Assembly (NCBI GenBank): GCA_963575745.1
Contig: CAUYUJ010000343.1
Coordinates: 50,001-114,000, forward strand
Reading direction: 5' to 3'
Length of the DNA stretch: 64,000 bases
Origin: Prorocentrum cordatum
Taxonomy: Eukaryota; Sar; Dinophyceae; Prorocentrales; Prorocentraceae
A program made the position numbers and the translations under genes. The notes under the pieces were generated by a model. That model was not told where the DNA came from, made no database searches, and worked only from the letters and a program-made list of their open reading frames with translations. Below are positions 20,014 to 27,913 of this stretch, in pieces. Each line of letters starts with the position of its first letter. Position 1 is the stretch's first letter.

Positions 20014-21624
20014 ATGGGTTTGAGTGGCGAGAGGCTATCTTATCCACAGGCAGATCAATCGACTCATCGATCGGCTGCTACTGGGAGCGGCATGAGGCTA
20101 TCACGGCCAGCAGGTGATCGACTTCATTTTCCAACATTTGCACGACGGGCGCCCAGACGAAGCAAAAGGAAGCCGCTTGCATGTGTGACCTACAACGCCA
20201 AGGGTTGGACACGTCTCAGAGGCTTTCTCGAGGAAGGCGCCGCTGGGGCTCTCATAGTCGCGTATCAGGAGCTTCACGTTCGTGGGGACCAGCGGCTTCA
20301 GGCAGAAGAATGGTGCCAACGCAACGGGTGGAAGGCTTTCATCAGTGATTGTAAGACTGGCCCTACGGGTCAGCCGATGGCTGGAGTGGGCTTGTTCGTT
20401 CGCCACTACGTCGGCACGACCTTTCTGGACGCTCTTCCTGGCGTACGTGATCATGTACTCGTTAAGTTGTGGTGCGTGGCAGTTTACGTTCATACGGGTC
20501 CTCGAGGAGGGTTTGTGGCAGGCAGTGTTTATCTCGAGCAAGGTCCTGGTCTCACGGGTGACAATATACCTCGGCTCGAGCAGCTGGGCAAGGCGCTCAG
20601 ATATTATCGCGCTCCATACGTTATCGGTGGAGATTGGAACGTTTCCCCTCAGGTGCTGAGTGACAGTGCTTTCGTGGAGCGCATCGATGGCCACCTCATT
20701 GTCGCTCCGCTTGGATCTCATCGGGTTGCGGCAAATGGCACTTATACTTTTCTTGACTACTGGCTCGCCAGCGATGCCCTTGCGGCGGAGATGTCCGATG
20801 CTCGTCGCGTCGAAGATTATCCGCCTCGCCCTCACTTCCCAATGAGAGTTCAAGTTGGCCCTCGGCCTCGAGCTCGTCAACTAGCGCAGCTGCAGGGCCC
20901 GCGTATTTGGCCTGGTAAGCCAGCTCGCAAGCCACTTCTTTCTGACAACTCGGATGATGAGGAAGAAGACGCCGTCCCCTTGGGTGACTCTGGCATCGAC
21001 TGGGTGGACAAGATGCGACAGGATGCTCAACTCGGGCCTGGTGACGACAGGTCGCGGGCGGGACGTTTGGATTTCCTATGTCAACAGTTGTACGCAGGAG
21101 CTGAGAAGGAGTTGGCTCCGCTGTTTGACTGCTCAGACGACGGCAAGTACCATGGCCGTGGACGTCAGGTCACCTACCGCAAGACCACGGCGGGAGGCGC
21201 TCTGGGCAGTCAGCAACCTGCTGGCACTACGCATTCTCGTGCTGTCCGGGCTCTGCAGCATCGGCTGGAAGACCTCGCGCACGTAGTGGCCAAGCACGGG
21301 TGCACTCCCCTGCCGCAGCATAACATGATCTGGCAACCGCTTATCGATTTTGTTGGTGGTCAGGGTCGGTTGCGACGACTTACATCGGCGCTCGGCGCCA
21401 GTTTGGTTCAGGAGGTCGTCTACTACATCACGTGCTTCTTCGCGCAGCCGTCCGTGCATCACGTGGCCTTCCTCCGCACCCTCTGCGTCACCCTGTCCAA
21501 TCTCGCTGCTGCCGAGGAACGGCGGCTGGGCCAGGCTCGAGGTCAGGGGTTTGTCAAATGGCTCAGGGATTGCTTGAGCAGCCGTTCTAAGCCTGTACAT
21601 TGCTGGACGAAACCTCGGGGGTAG
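20014..21624 (+). CDS. LINE A ORF2, N-terminal part: APE-type endonuclease
   Basis: From ATG 20014 the frame encodes an endonuclease/exonuclease/phosphatase fold: CVTYNAKGW (metal-site Asn), VAYQELH (catalytic Glu near 20269), PYVIGGDWNVSP (GDWN, 20626-20640), TYTFLDYWLAS, and a final His in PRPHFPMRV. This enzyme nicks the target DNA that primes reverse transcription. A linker follows. The frame ends at a single in-frame TAG (21622-21624), after which the same frame continues into the RT. The stop could be a late inactivating mutation, a sequencing error or a readthrough site. The sequence on both sides aligns with normal ORF2 order, so one polyprotein was originally made. Confidence 0.75.
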   Translation: MGLSGERLSYPQADQSTHRSAATGSGMRLSRPAGDRLHFPTFARRAPRRSKRKPLACVTYNAKGWTRLRGFLEEGAAGALIVAYQELHVRGDQRLQAEEWCQRNGWKAFISDCKTGPTGQPMAGVGLFVRHYVGTTFLDALPGVRDHVLVKLWCVAVYVHTGPRGGFVAGSVYLEQGPGLTGDNIPRLEQLGKALRYYRAPYVIGGDWNVSPQVLSDSAFVERIDGHLIVAPLGSHRVAANGTYTFLDYWLASDALAAEMSDARRVEDYPPRPHFPMRVQVGPRPRARQLAQLQGPRIWPGKPARKPLLSDNSDDEEEDAVPLGDSGIDWVDKMRQDAQLGPGDDRSRAGRLDFLCQQLYAGAEKELAPLFDCSDDGKYHGRGRQVTYRKTTAGGALGSQQPAGTTHSRAVRALQHRLEDLAHVVAKHGCTPLPQHNMIWQPLIDFVGGQGRLRRLTSALGASLVQEVVYYITCFFAQPSVHHVAFLRTLCVTLSNLAAAEERRLGQARGQGFVKWLRDCLSSRSKPVHCWTKPRG

Positions 21625-24600
21625 CAGTTGCCCCAGGTCCACACTTCCCTGGGTCCTTCGAGTCATGCCGATGATGTGGCCAACGTTCAGCGTGAGTTTT
21701 GGGAAGGCATATGGGACGGTGGGTCTTCGCCAGCCTCACTGGATGAGCTGCAGCACGACCTGGCGCAGCTTCGTGATTTGGGTCCTCGGCTTCCACCTAT
21801 GGGCATCAAGGAGCTACGTAAGGCCGCCAAGGCCTTTCCTGCCAGGACTGCTGTAGGTGCTGACTTATGGAGGCCCAAGCACTGGGCCCTGGTGTCGAAT
21901 GGGGCTCTATCTTTCTTGGGATATATGTTTCATTTATGTGAGGCGTGGTCTTCCTGGCCTCGATATCTTCAGCATATACAAATTGTGTTGCTTCAGAAAC
22001 CTGCTGGGGGTTATCGACCCATCGCTCTCTTGGTTTCTTTATATCGAGTTTGGGCCAAGGCTCGCATTGATCATGTACGAAGATGGGCCAATCGGTTAGG
22101 TCGACCGTATATCGCGCTCGGCACGGGCAGGGCGACCACGGACGTCGCCTCGCGTGTGCTGTTGCATGGTGAAGCTCACCCACCGCAGAAAAAGGCGCAG
22201 TGGGATGACATTGTCTGCCTACACGCCATCGTGGACATTGAGAAGTGTTTCGACAGGGTTCCCTGGGCCATCATCACACAAGCTGCCATCAAGCATGGTT
22301 TCCCAGGGGCCCTGGTGGCTCTAGCTTTGCGCATGTACACGTACGAGCGACGATTAGCCTGGGCTGGGGCTTTCTCGGAGCCTGTGTTTGCTTCTCGGGG
22401 AGTACTTCCAGGATGTAGCATGGCTATGTTCATATTACAGCTGGTTCTGTTACCGCCTGTCGACGCGTTGTATGGTAGCTCGGTGCGCATTGATCGCGCG
22501 CTGCACGTGTATGCTGACGACCTGACGGTACAGATTCAAGCTAAGGTAGATAGTATTTTCAAGCACGCATGTTATGTGTTGGAAGGGTTGGTGGACGTGC
22601 TCGGCTCCGTTGACTTGGTGCCCGCCAAGCGCAAGATGACCGTGACTTGTGCTTACCCTACTATCGCCCAGCGAGTTTGTCGTGCTCTCGGCAAGTTTGG
22701 TTATAGATATGTGTCGGCCCTAGAAGTGTTGGGCATAGAGGTTACCTCAGGACGAGCATTACGCTTTCAGAGGCTTCGTGCACGTGTGCGTAAGATGGGT
22801 GCTCGCTTTCCTAGATTGCGTCGTGTTCGTAAGGCTGGGGCTCTCACGGGTAGGTTTGCCAAGTCTGCTGTGCCTGCTGCTCTCAACTACGGGGTGGGAG
22901 TACACGGTGCGCCTCCTGCCGTTGTCGACTCCATGCGTAAGGCTATGCATGGTGTATGGTATGAACCAGGTCGTGCGGGTTCGTCGTGGATATCATCCTT
23001 CTTGCATGGTGGGGGTCCGCAGGACCCCCAGATCGCAGCATGGGTGGACCCTATTTATCAGTGGTGTTTACTATGTTGGGATTGTTCACAACACGCACTT
23101 CTTCAACAGGCCTGGCGTCGTCAGGCCCCAGTCATTTATGCATCCAAGCAACCATGGGGTTCAGTGTCGGGACCCGCGGGGGCCACGCTGCTTGCCTTTC
23201 GTTCGCTCAGGTGGGTTTCGTCCTCTGCTTTCGCGGTTCGGACTGATCATGGGGATGTTCTCGACCTTCGGGAAGCGTCTCCTCTTGCTGTACGGGATTT
23301 GGCTCGTGCTGCTGCTGTGCGACGATTGTGGTCAGATTGGGCCCCTCGGGCTGATCGTGACACCTCGTGCACTTTGGACCCCAAAAGCCCAACAGGGTAC
23401 TGGTTGGAGCCCATCGTTTCTCTCTTGGGTAAGGCTAGGCAGGACGAGAACCCCGATAAGCCCTACCTCCTATCATACCAATCTGCAGGCACCCTGAGGG
23501 CCATGGTCACGGGAGGTTTGTGGACACCAGCTCGGCGATTTTCGCGTGGATACGTTGATGCCGCTCAGTGTCCTTTATGCCCAGAGGTTTCCGCCGACGT
23601 CTTCCACATCCCGTGGACGTGTGTCTGCAATGAGGAGGGGCGCAACACTTTGTATGACGATCATGATAAGTCTGTGCTTCCTCACCCGACCCCAACTTCG
23701 TGGTTTTGGGCTCGTGGCTTACTTCCACGTACGGTATTTCCAGCCATTCCACCGAGGGATGACTCATGCACGTGGCATTCGATGTACGGTGACTGTCAGG
23801 TGATCACTGGGCATGTGTTTTCTGACGGTGCTTGTCGTAAATATCATTACTGGCCAGAGGCCTCTCGGGCTGGATGGGGATTCGTGCAAGTCGGGGATCA
23901 TCGTATTCTTGTGTGCGCGTATGGGGCCTTGCCTGGCCCTGTGCAAACGTCCCCACGGGCGGAGCTGTATGCGGTTGTTCAGATTTTGAGAGTTGCGATG
24001 TTGCCGATCACCATATACACAGATTACTTGGATTTGCCTGAAGGCCTTTCCCGTGGGCCATCGTGGGGGTGCTCTCCGAGGCGCCCAAACAGTGATCTAT
24101 GGTGTGAAATATGGCGTAGGATAGAGGATCTTGGAGGACTGAGTTCTGAGCGTCAGGTTTTCCATGTCCCAGGGCACCAGAAGGGAATGTCTTTTGAGGC
24201 CCGTGGGAACCGTTGGGCTGATTTTGCGGCCACCCAGGGCCGCGATCTGCATGCGGTTTCAGACTCTGATGCCCTCTTTATGAAACGGCTGTATATGGCC
24301 ACTCGTAAGACTCTCACCTGGATGGCCCGTGCACATACCAAGTATATGTCTGAAACGGTTGCCCCAGGTCAGGATCGTTTTGAGCAACGACGAAAGGCTC
24401 GTGCCTCGGCCACCGCTCGTGCGGTTGCTCCGCCTGACCCAGGGCTCCTGCATGTGTTTTATCCGTGCAGCAATGGATGGCGTTGCGCCTCATGCTCCAA
24501 GACCTGTCGGTCTGACAAGCAGTGCAGGATATCCGCGCGTCGTCGTTGCCCTGCGAAGATATCTCTTTGTGCGAGGATCCTTCGCGCGGCGGGTGTTGTC

Positions 24601-25305
24601 TCGGGAAGTAGGGTCGGATCTCAGGAATGTGAGCCGAGCCTGTCTACCCCTGTTAGCACGTCTGTTCTGCCTGAGGACGGTGGGGGGAGGGCTCGGACGT
24701 CGTCGCCGTCGTCGACGTTGGGGAGGAGTACCCTTCAGCAGGTTCGCGCCCGTAGGGCCTCGCCCCATCGCAGGAATGTGCGTGCCAGGCAGGGCGATGC
24801 GACCTTTCCCACTGATCTGACAGTGGACCTCCTGGCATCAGGGGGCTTTGAAGATTTGGATTCCATGATCGCTGAGGAGGCGGCGTTTCACGATGACTTG
24901 GGTTTGGGGGCTGAGTCGGGACCGTCGTTTGAGTCGTGGGAGTGGGGGACTCCTGATCACGAGGTTGATCGAGCTCAGGCTGCGCAGCCTCGAGCTCCCT
25001 ACGTGTCGCAAGGTTTGTCACTCCCCACCTCTTCCTCCTCCGCTGCTCCTCCTGCTGCGACTGCGAGTCCTGCCCCTGATCGTGCTCGTGCTCGCTCCTC
25101 CTCCCCCGATTTGAGAGTCGTTCGCGCTCGTTTTTCTGCCCTTCCCCCTCCCGACAGAGGGAGAGGGGTGAGCTTCGCCCCTGCTGGCGACGATGACCTG
25201 CAAGACGCTGTCCAAGCTGTGCAGGCGCCCTTCCCCCGCCGGGGGGGAACCCGCGCCGAAGTTTCGCCGGCTTCTCGGACCTCGTGGAGGCTCGCGTCTT
25301 CCTAG
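21625..25305 (+). CDS. LINE A ORF2, C-terminal part: reverse transcriptase, RNase H, Cys cluster
   Basis: In frame with the endonuclease part across the TAG at 21622. The RT shows LQKPAGGYRPIALLVSLYRV, AIVDIEKCFDRVPW (first catalytic Asp at 22234), SRGVLPGCSMAMF and HVYADDLTV (YADD, 22510-22521), then a thumb region. RNase H has Asp in FSDGACR (23824), Glu in RAELYAV (23962), Asp in TDYLD (24022) and Asp in NRWADFA (24220), so all four catalytic acids are present. A Cys cluster follows, W-x-C-x2-C-x3-C-x5-C-x7-C (24478-24550), and a Ser/Pro/Arg-rich tail of about 250 residues to the TAG at 25303. Apart from the upstream stop there is no break. Confidence 0.85.
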   Translation, partial: QLPQVHTSLGPSSHADDVANVQREFWEGIWDGGSSPASLDELQHDLAQLRDLGPRLPPMGIKELRKAAKAFPARTAVGADLWRPKHWALVSNGALSFLGYMFHLCEAWSSWPRYLQHIQIVLLQKPAGGYRPIALLVSLYRVWAKARIDHVRRWANRLGRPYIALGTGRATTDVASRVLLHGEAHPPQKKAQWDDIVCLHAIVDIEKCFDRVPWAIITQAAIKHGFPGALVALALRMYTYERRLAWAGAFSEPVFASRGVLPGCSMAMFILQLVLLPPVDALYGSSVRIDRALHVYADDLTVQIQAKVDSIFKHACYVLEGLVDVLGSVDLVPAKRKMTVTCAYPTIAQRVCRALGKFGYRYVSALEVLGIEVTSGRALRFQRLRARVRKMGARFPRLRRVRKAGALTGRFAKSAVPAALNYGVGVHGAPPAVVDSMRKAMHGVWYEPGRAGSSWISSFLHGGGPQDPQIAAWVDPIYQWCLLCWDCSQHALLQQAWRRQAPVIYASKQPWGSVSGPAGATLLAFRSLRWVSSSAFAVRTDHGDVLDLREASPLAVRDLARAAAVRRLWSDWAPRADRDTSCTLDPKSPTGYWLEPIVSLLGKARQDENPDKPYLLSYQSAGTLRAMVTGGLWTPARRFSRGYVDAAQCPLCPEVSADVFHIPWTCVCNEEGRNTLYDDHDKSVLPHPTPTSWFWARGLLPRTVFPAIPPRDDSCTWHSMYGDCQVITGHVFSDGACRKYHYWPEASRAGWGFVQVGDHRILVCAYGALPGPVQTSPRAELYAVVQILRVAMLPITIYTDYLDLPEGLSRGPSWGCSPRRPNSDLWCEIWRRIEDLGGLSSERQVFHVPGHQKGMSFEARGNRWADFAATQGRDLHAVSDSDALFMKRLYMATRKTLTWMARAHTKYMSETVAPGQDRFEQRRKARASATARAVAPPDPGLLHVFYPCSNGWRCASCSKTCRSDKQCRISARRRCPAKISLCARILRAAGVVSGSRVGSQECEPSLSTPVSTSVLPEDGGGRARTSSPSSTLGRSTLQQVRARRASPHRRNVRARQGDATFPTDLTVDLLASGGFEDLDSMIAEEAAFHDDLGLGAESGPSFESWEWGTPDHEVDRAQAAQPRAPYVSQGLSLPTSSSSAAPPAATASPAPDRARARSSSPDLRVVRARFSALPPPDRGRGVSFAPAGDDDLQDAVQAVQAPFPRRGGTRAEVSPASRTSWRLASS

Positions 25306-25805
25306 CTCTCGCCCTCTCTCCCCCCTTCCCGTCTCTGGGGACGTTGGCCCCAGGCACGCTCGGGGGCATGAGTTGAGTGTCTCTCCTGGCGAGGTAGTCA
25401 TTTGCCTCTCTTGTGGGGCTATATCGACAGGGGGTGCGTCGGCATTGTTGGATGCTTGCCCCCCGCCTCCGTGTAGCAAGCGCGGAGCCTCTCACATTCA
25501 TAGGTTCAACACGAACCGACACCCTTCGGACTTACGGCGGCGTGAGACCATCCTAGGGCAGAGAAGGCTTCAAGTTTCTGGCTCCGAGGTGCATTGGCTG
25601 CAACTCGGATGATTAACTCGTTAATCGTTATAAGAGCTTCTAATCTTCCAAGCTCACCTTGCGCTCCGACCCCCTCCCTGCCGTGATTCTTTGATGGGCA
25701 TGTGGGTGGGGGTCGCTCCGAGCGCTGGACCTGGGCCATGGGCTCGGGTCCGCTTTCGAGTGGCCGTTGGCGCGCCGCGCGACGGATCCCTCTTCAGCCT
25801 GCGTA

Positions 25806-26535
25806 CTCCTCCTCCTCCTCCTCCTCCTCCTCCTCCTCCTCCCTCCTCCTCCTCCTCCGCCCTCCGCCTCCGCCCTCCCCCTCCTCCTCCTCCTCCTCCT
25901 CTCCTCCTCCTCCTCCTCCTCCTCCTCCTCCTCCTCCTCCTGCTCCTCCTCATCCTCCTCCTCCTCCTCCTCCTCCTCCTCCTCCTCCTCCTCCTCCTCC
26001 TCCTCCTCCTCCTCTTCCCCCTCCTCCTCCTCCTCCTCCTCCTCCTCCTCCTCCTCCTCCTCTCCTCCTCCAACCTCCTCCTCCTCCTCCTCCTCCACCA
26101 CCTCCACCTCCTCCTCCTCCTCCTCCTCCTCCTCCTCTCCTCCTCCTCCTCCTCCGCCTCCCCTCCGCTTCCGCCTCCTCCTCCTCCTCCCTCTTCCTCC
26201 CCCTCCTCCTCCTCTTCCTCCTCCTCCTCCTCGTCCTCCTCCTCCTCCTCCTCCTCCTCCTCCCTCCTCCTCCTCCTCCGCCTCCTCCTCCTCCTCCTCC
26301 TCCTCCTCCTCCTCCTCCTCCTCCTCCTCCTCCTCCTCCTCCTTCCTCTCCCCTCTCCCTCCTCTCCCTCCCTCTCCCTCCTCCTCCTCCTCCTCCTCCT
26401 CCTCCTCCCTCCTCCTCGTCCTCGTTCTCGTCCTCCTCTCTTCTCTCCTCCTCCTCCTCCTCTCCTCTCCTCCTCCTCCTCCTCCTCCTCCTCCTCCTCC
26501 TCCTCCTCCTCCTCCTCCTCCTCCTCCTCCTCATC
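25806..26535. repeat. (CTC)n microsatellite between LINE A and LINE B
   Basis: About 730 bp of CTC/TCC repeats with minor CCG, CTT and CAA interruptions. It is the 3' border of LINE A and the 5' border of LINE B. Confidence 0.95.
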
Positions 26536-26538
26536 CTA

Positions 26539-26560
26539 TCCGTAGCCATTTTGGCTCAAG
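26539..26560 (+). other. Perfect DinoSL copy at the 5' end of LINE B
   Basis: T followed by C and then CGTAGCCATTTTGGCTCAAG: all 22 positions of the dinoflagellate spliced leader, with T at the variable first base. It is not followed by a GT splice donor, so it is not an SL RNA gene. It abuts the element's 5' leader and an ATG at 26561. The element was therefore copied from a trans-spliced, full-length RNA. Confidence 0.95.
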
Positions 26561-26754
26561 ATGCTTAGTTCCGCAGGGGAACAAGTGGATACCGCTAGTC
26601 CGCGGCCAGTTTGCAGTCCTTCCCCTGGTCAGCCCCAGGGCGAGCGCCGAGGTGGTCCGCCCCACCTCGGCGCGTCTCTCGCATCCCAGCTTGCTCGGGG
26701 TCGCTCTGCCTCGTGCATCGTGTTCCTGTTCCTCGCGTGCGTTGTGACGGCAGG

Positions 26755-27891
26755 ATGGTGCCACGCCCGGTCGCCGACAAGACTTGGCTGTGCAAGACCT
26801 GCATCCACGAGCGCACGGGAAAACCTTTCTTCAATAAGGCTGACCGCACATCATGCTTCTCGCGCAGGCGTCCCAAGAGCAGTTGTTTCAAAGCCTACAA
26901 GCAGTCCACCACAGATCCGAGTGTGCACGCTGGAGGTCTCAAGGCTGGGGGCAAGAAAGCCGCTAGCGCTGGCTCGGCACCGTGGGAGGTCGCCAAGCAG
27001 CTGCGCTTGGCGCAGGAGACGATTGCCAAGCTCGAGAAGCAGATCCAGGCCAAGCACGTGCCAGCGCCTGATGTCATGGACGTCTCGGGGCCAAAGGCTA
27101 TGGGGAATGACTTCGATGAAAACAAGTTTCGTGCACGTATTTTGGAGTTGGATAAGGAGATCGCCGTTGCCAGCAAAGGTGTTGGCGCAGCGTGGGAAGT
27201 CCTCAAGGAGGCGCTCACCAATGAACGCAGCGAGCTCCAGGGTGAAATTAACAAGCACAAGCCTGCAGCCCCACGCATGTTCGTCGTTGGCAAGCAGATT
27301 GAGGCTATGGGCAAGCAGATTGCAAAGGCGGAGAAGGACGTTGACGACCAAAAGGCTGTCATCAAGGAGCTCCAGGATGTGCTGGCGCAGGCAGAGCAGA
27401 AGGTGCTGGACAAGAAGGCCAAACTGCTCGAGCTCCAGACCCAGCACGCTGATTTGGCGCGTCAGAGCTATGTCCCGCCTGTGCCGAATGACGACGGGGA
27501 GGCTGGGCAGACAGTTCAAGCTCTGGGCCTTGACACCACCAAGTTGGGCGAGGTGTTGCGCGCCCTTGGAGCTGGAGACAGGACTGACGCCATCGCGCAC
27601 GGAGTGGCTCAAGCACTGCCTCAAATTATCACGAATGCTAGGTTGCAACCAGTGGGCGCGCCTCGACACCAAGCGAGTCCTGAGCTGCTGGACAATGTGT
27701 CTATTGCTGATGATGAAGCTCCTCTGGTACCTATCAAGGAAGCAACCGAAGATGTATTGCGGCCTTACCTGGCGGAGGCGGGTCAGGATGTGCCCACGTC
27801 TTTGGAGGAGATGCGTGATGCGGCCAATCGACTCTGCAAGCTGGAGCAGCATGCCAAGCAGAGGAAAGGGCCAGGCTTCCAGGCCTACTAG
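26755..27891 (+). CDS. LINE B ORF1: zinc-finger coiled-coil protein
   Basis: ATG 26755 to TAG 27889, 378 residues, intact. The N-terminus has a RanBP2-like finger, KTWLCKTC then N and SC (W-x-C-x2-C with further Cys about 20 residues on), a basic patch, then a long heptad-rich coiled coil (about residues 80-250, for example LRLAQETIAKLEKQIQAK and AEKDVDDQKAVIKELQDVLA). The C-terminal third is Glu/Pro-rich and helical. This is the expected RNA-binding partner of ORF2. An earlier ATG directly after the leader (26561) is in another frame, which stays open across the whole of ORF1 and into ORF2. Confidence 0.75.
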   Translation: MVPRPVADKTWLCKTCIHERTGKPFFNKADRTSCFSRRRPKSSCFKAYKQSTTDPSVHAGGLKAGGKKAASAGSAPWEVAKQLRLAQETIAKLEKQIQAKHVPAPDVMDVSGPKAMGNDFDENKFRARILELDKEIAVASKGVGAAWEVLKEALTNERSELQGEINKHKPAAPRMFVVGKQIEAMGKQIAKAEKDVDDQKAVIKELQDVLAQAEQKVLDKKAKLLELQTQHADLARQSYVPPVPNDDGEAGQTVQALGLDTTKLGEVLRALGAGDRTDAIAHGVAQALPQIITNARLQPVGAPRHQASPELLDNVSIADDEAPLVPIKEATEDVLRPYLAEAGQDVPTSLEEMRDAANRLCKLEQHAKQRKGPGFQAY

Positions 27892-27913
27892 GCCAAGGAG
27901 GCTAATCCACGCC

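Larger units (their letters stand above)
18569..25805 (+). mobile_element. LINE-type retrotransposon A
   Basis: Non-LTR organisation: ORF1 with zinc finger and coiled coil, then ORF2 with an APE-type endonuclease, reverse transcriptase, RNase H and a C-terminal Cys cluster, then about 500 bp of 3' sequence. It lies between (TCC)n at its 5' side (to 18568) and a (CTC)n tract from 25806. No DinoSL copy was found at the 5' end and ORF1 lacks an ATG, so the 5' end is probably truncated or mutated. No terminal repeats and no A tail were seen; the tract at the 3' border is the microsatellite itself. Confidence 0.85.
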
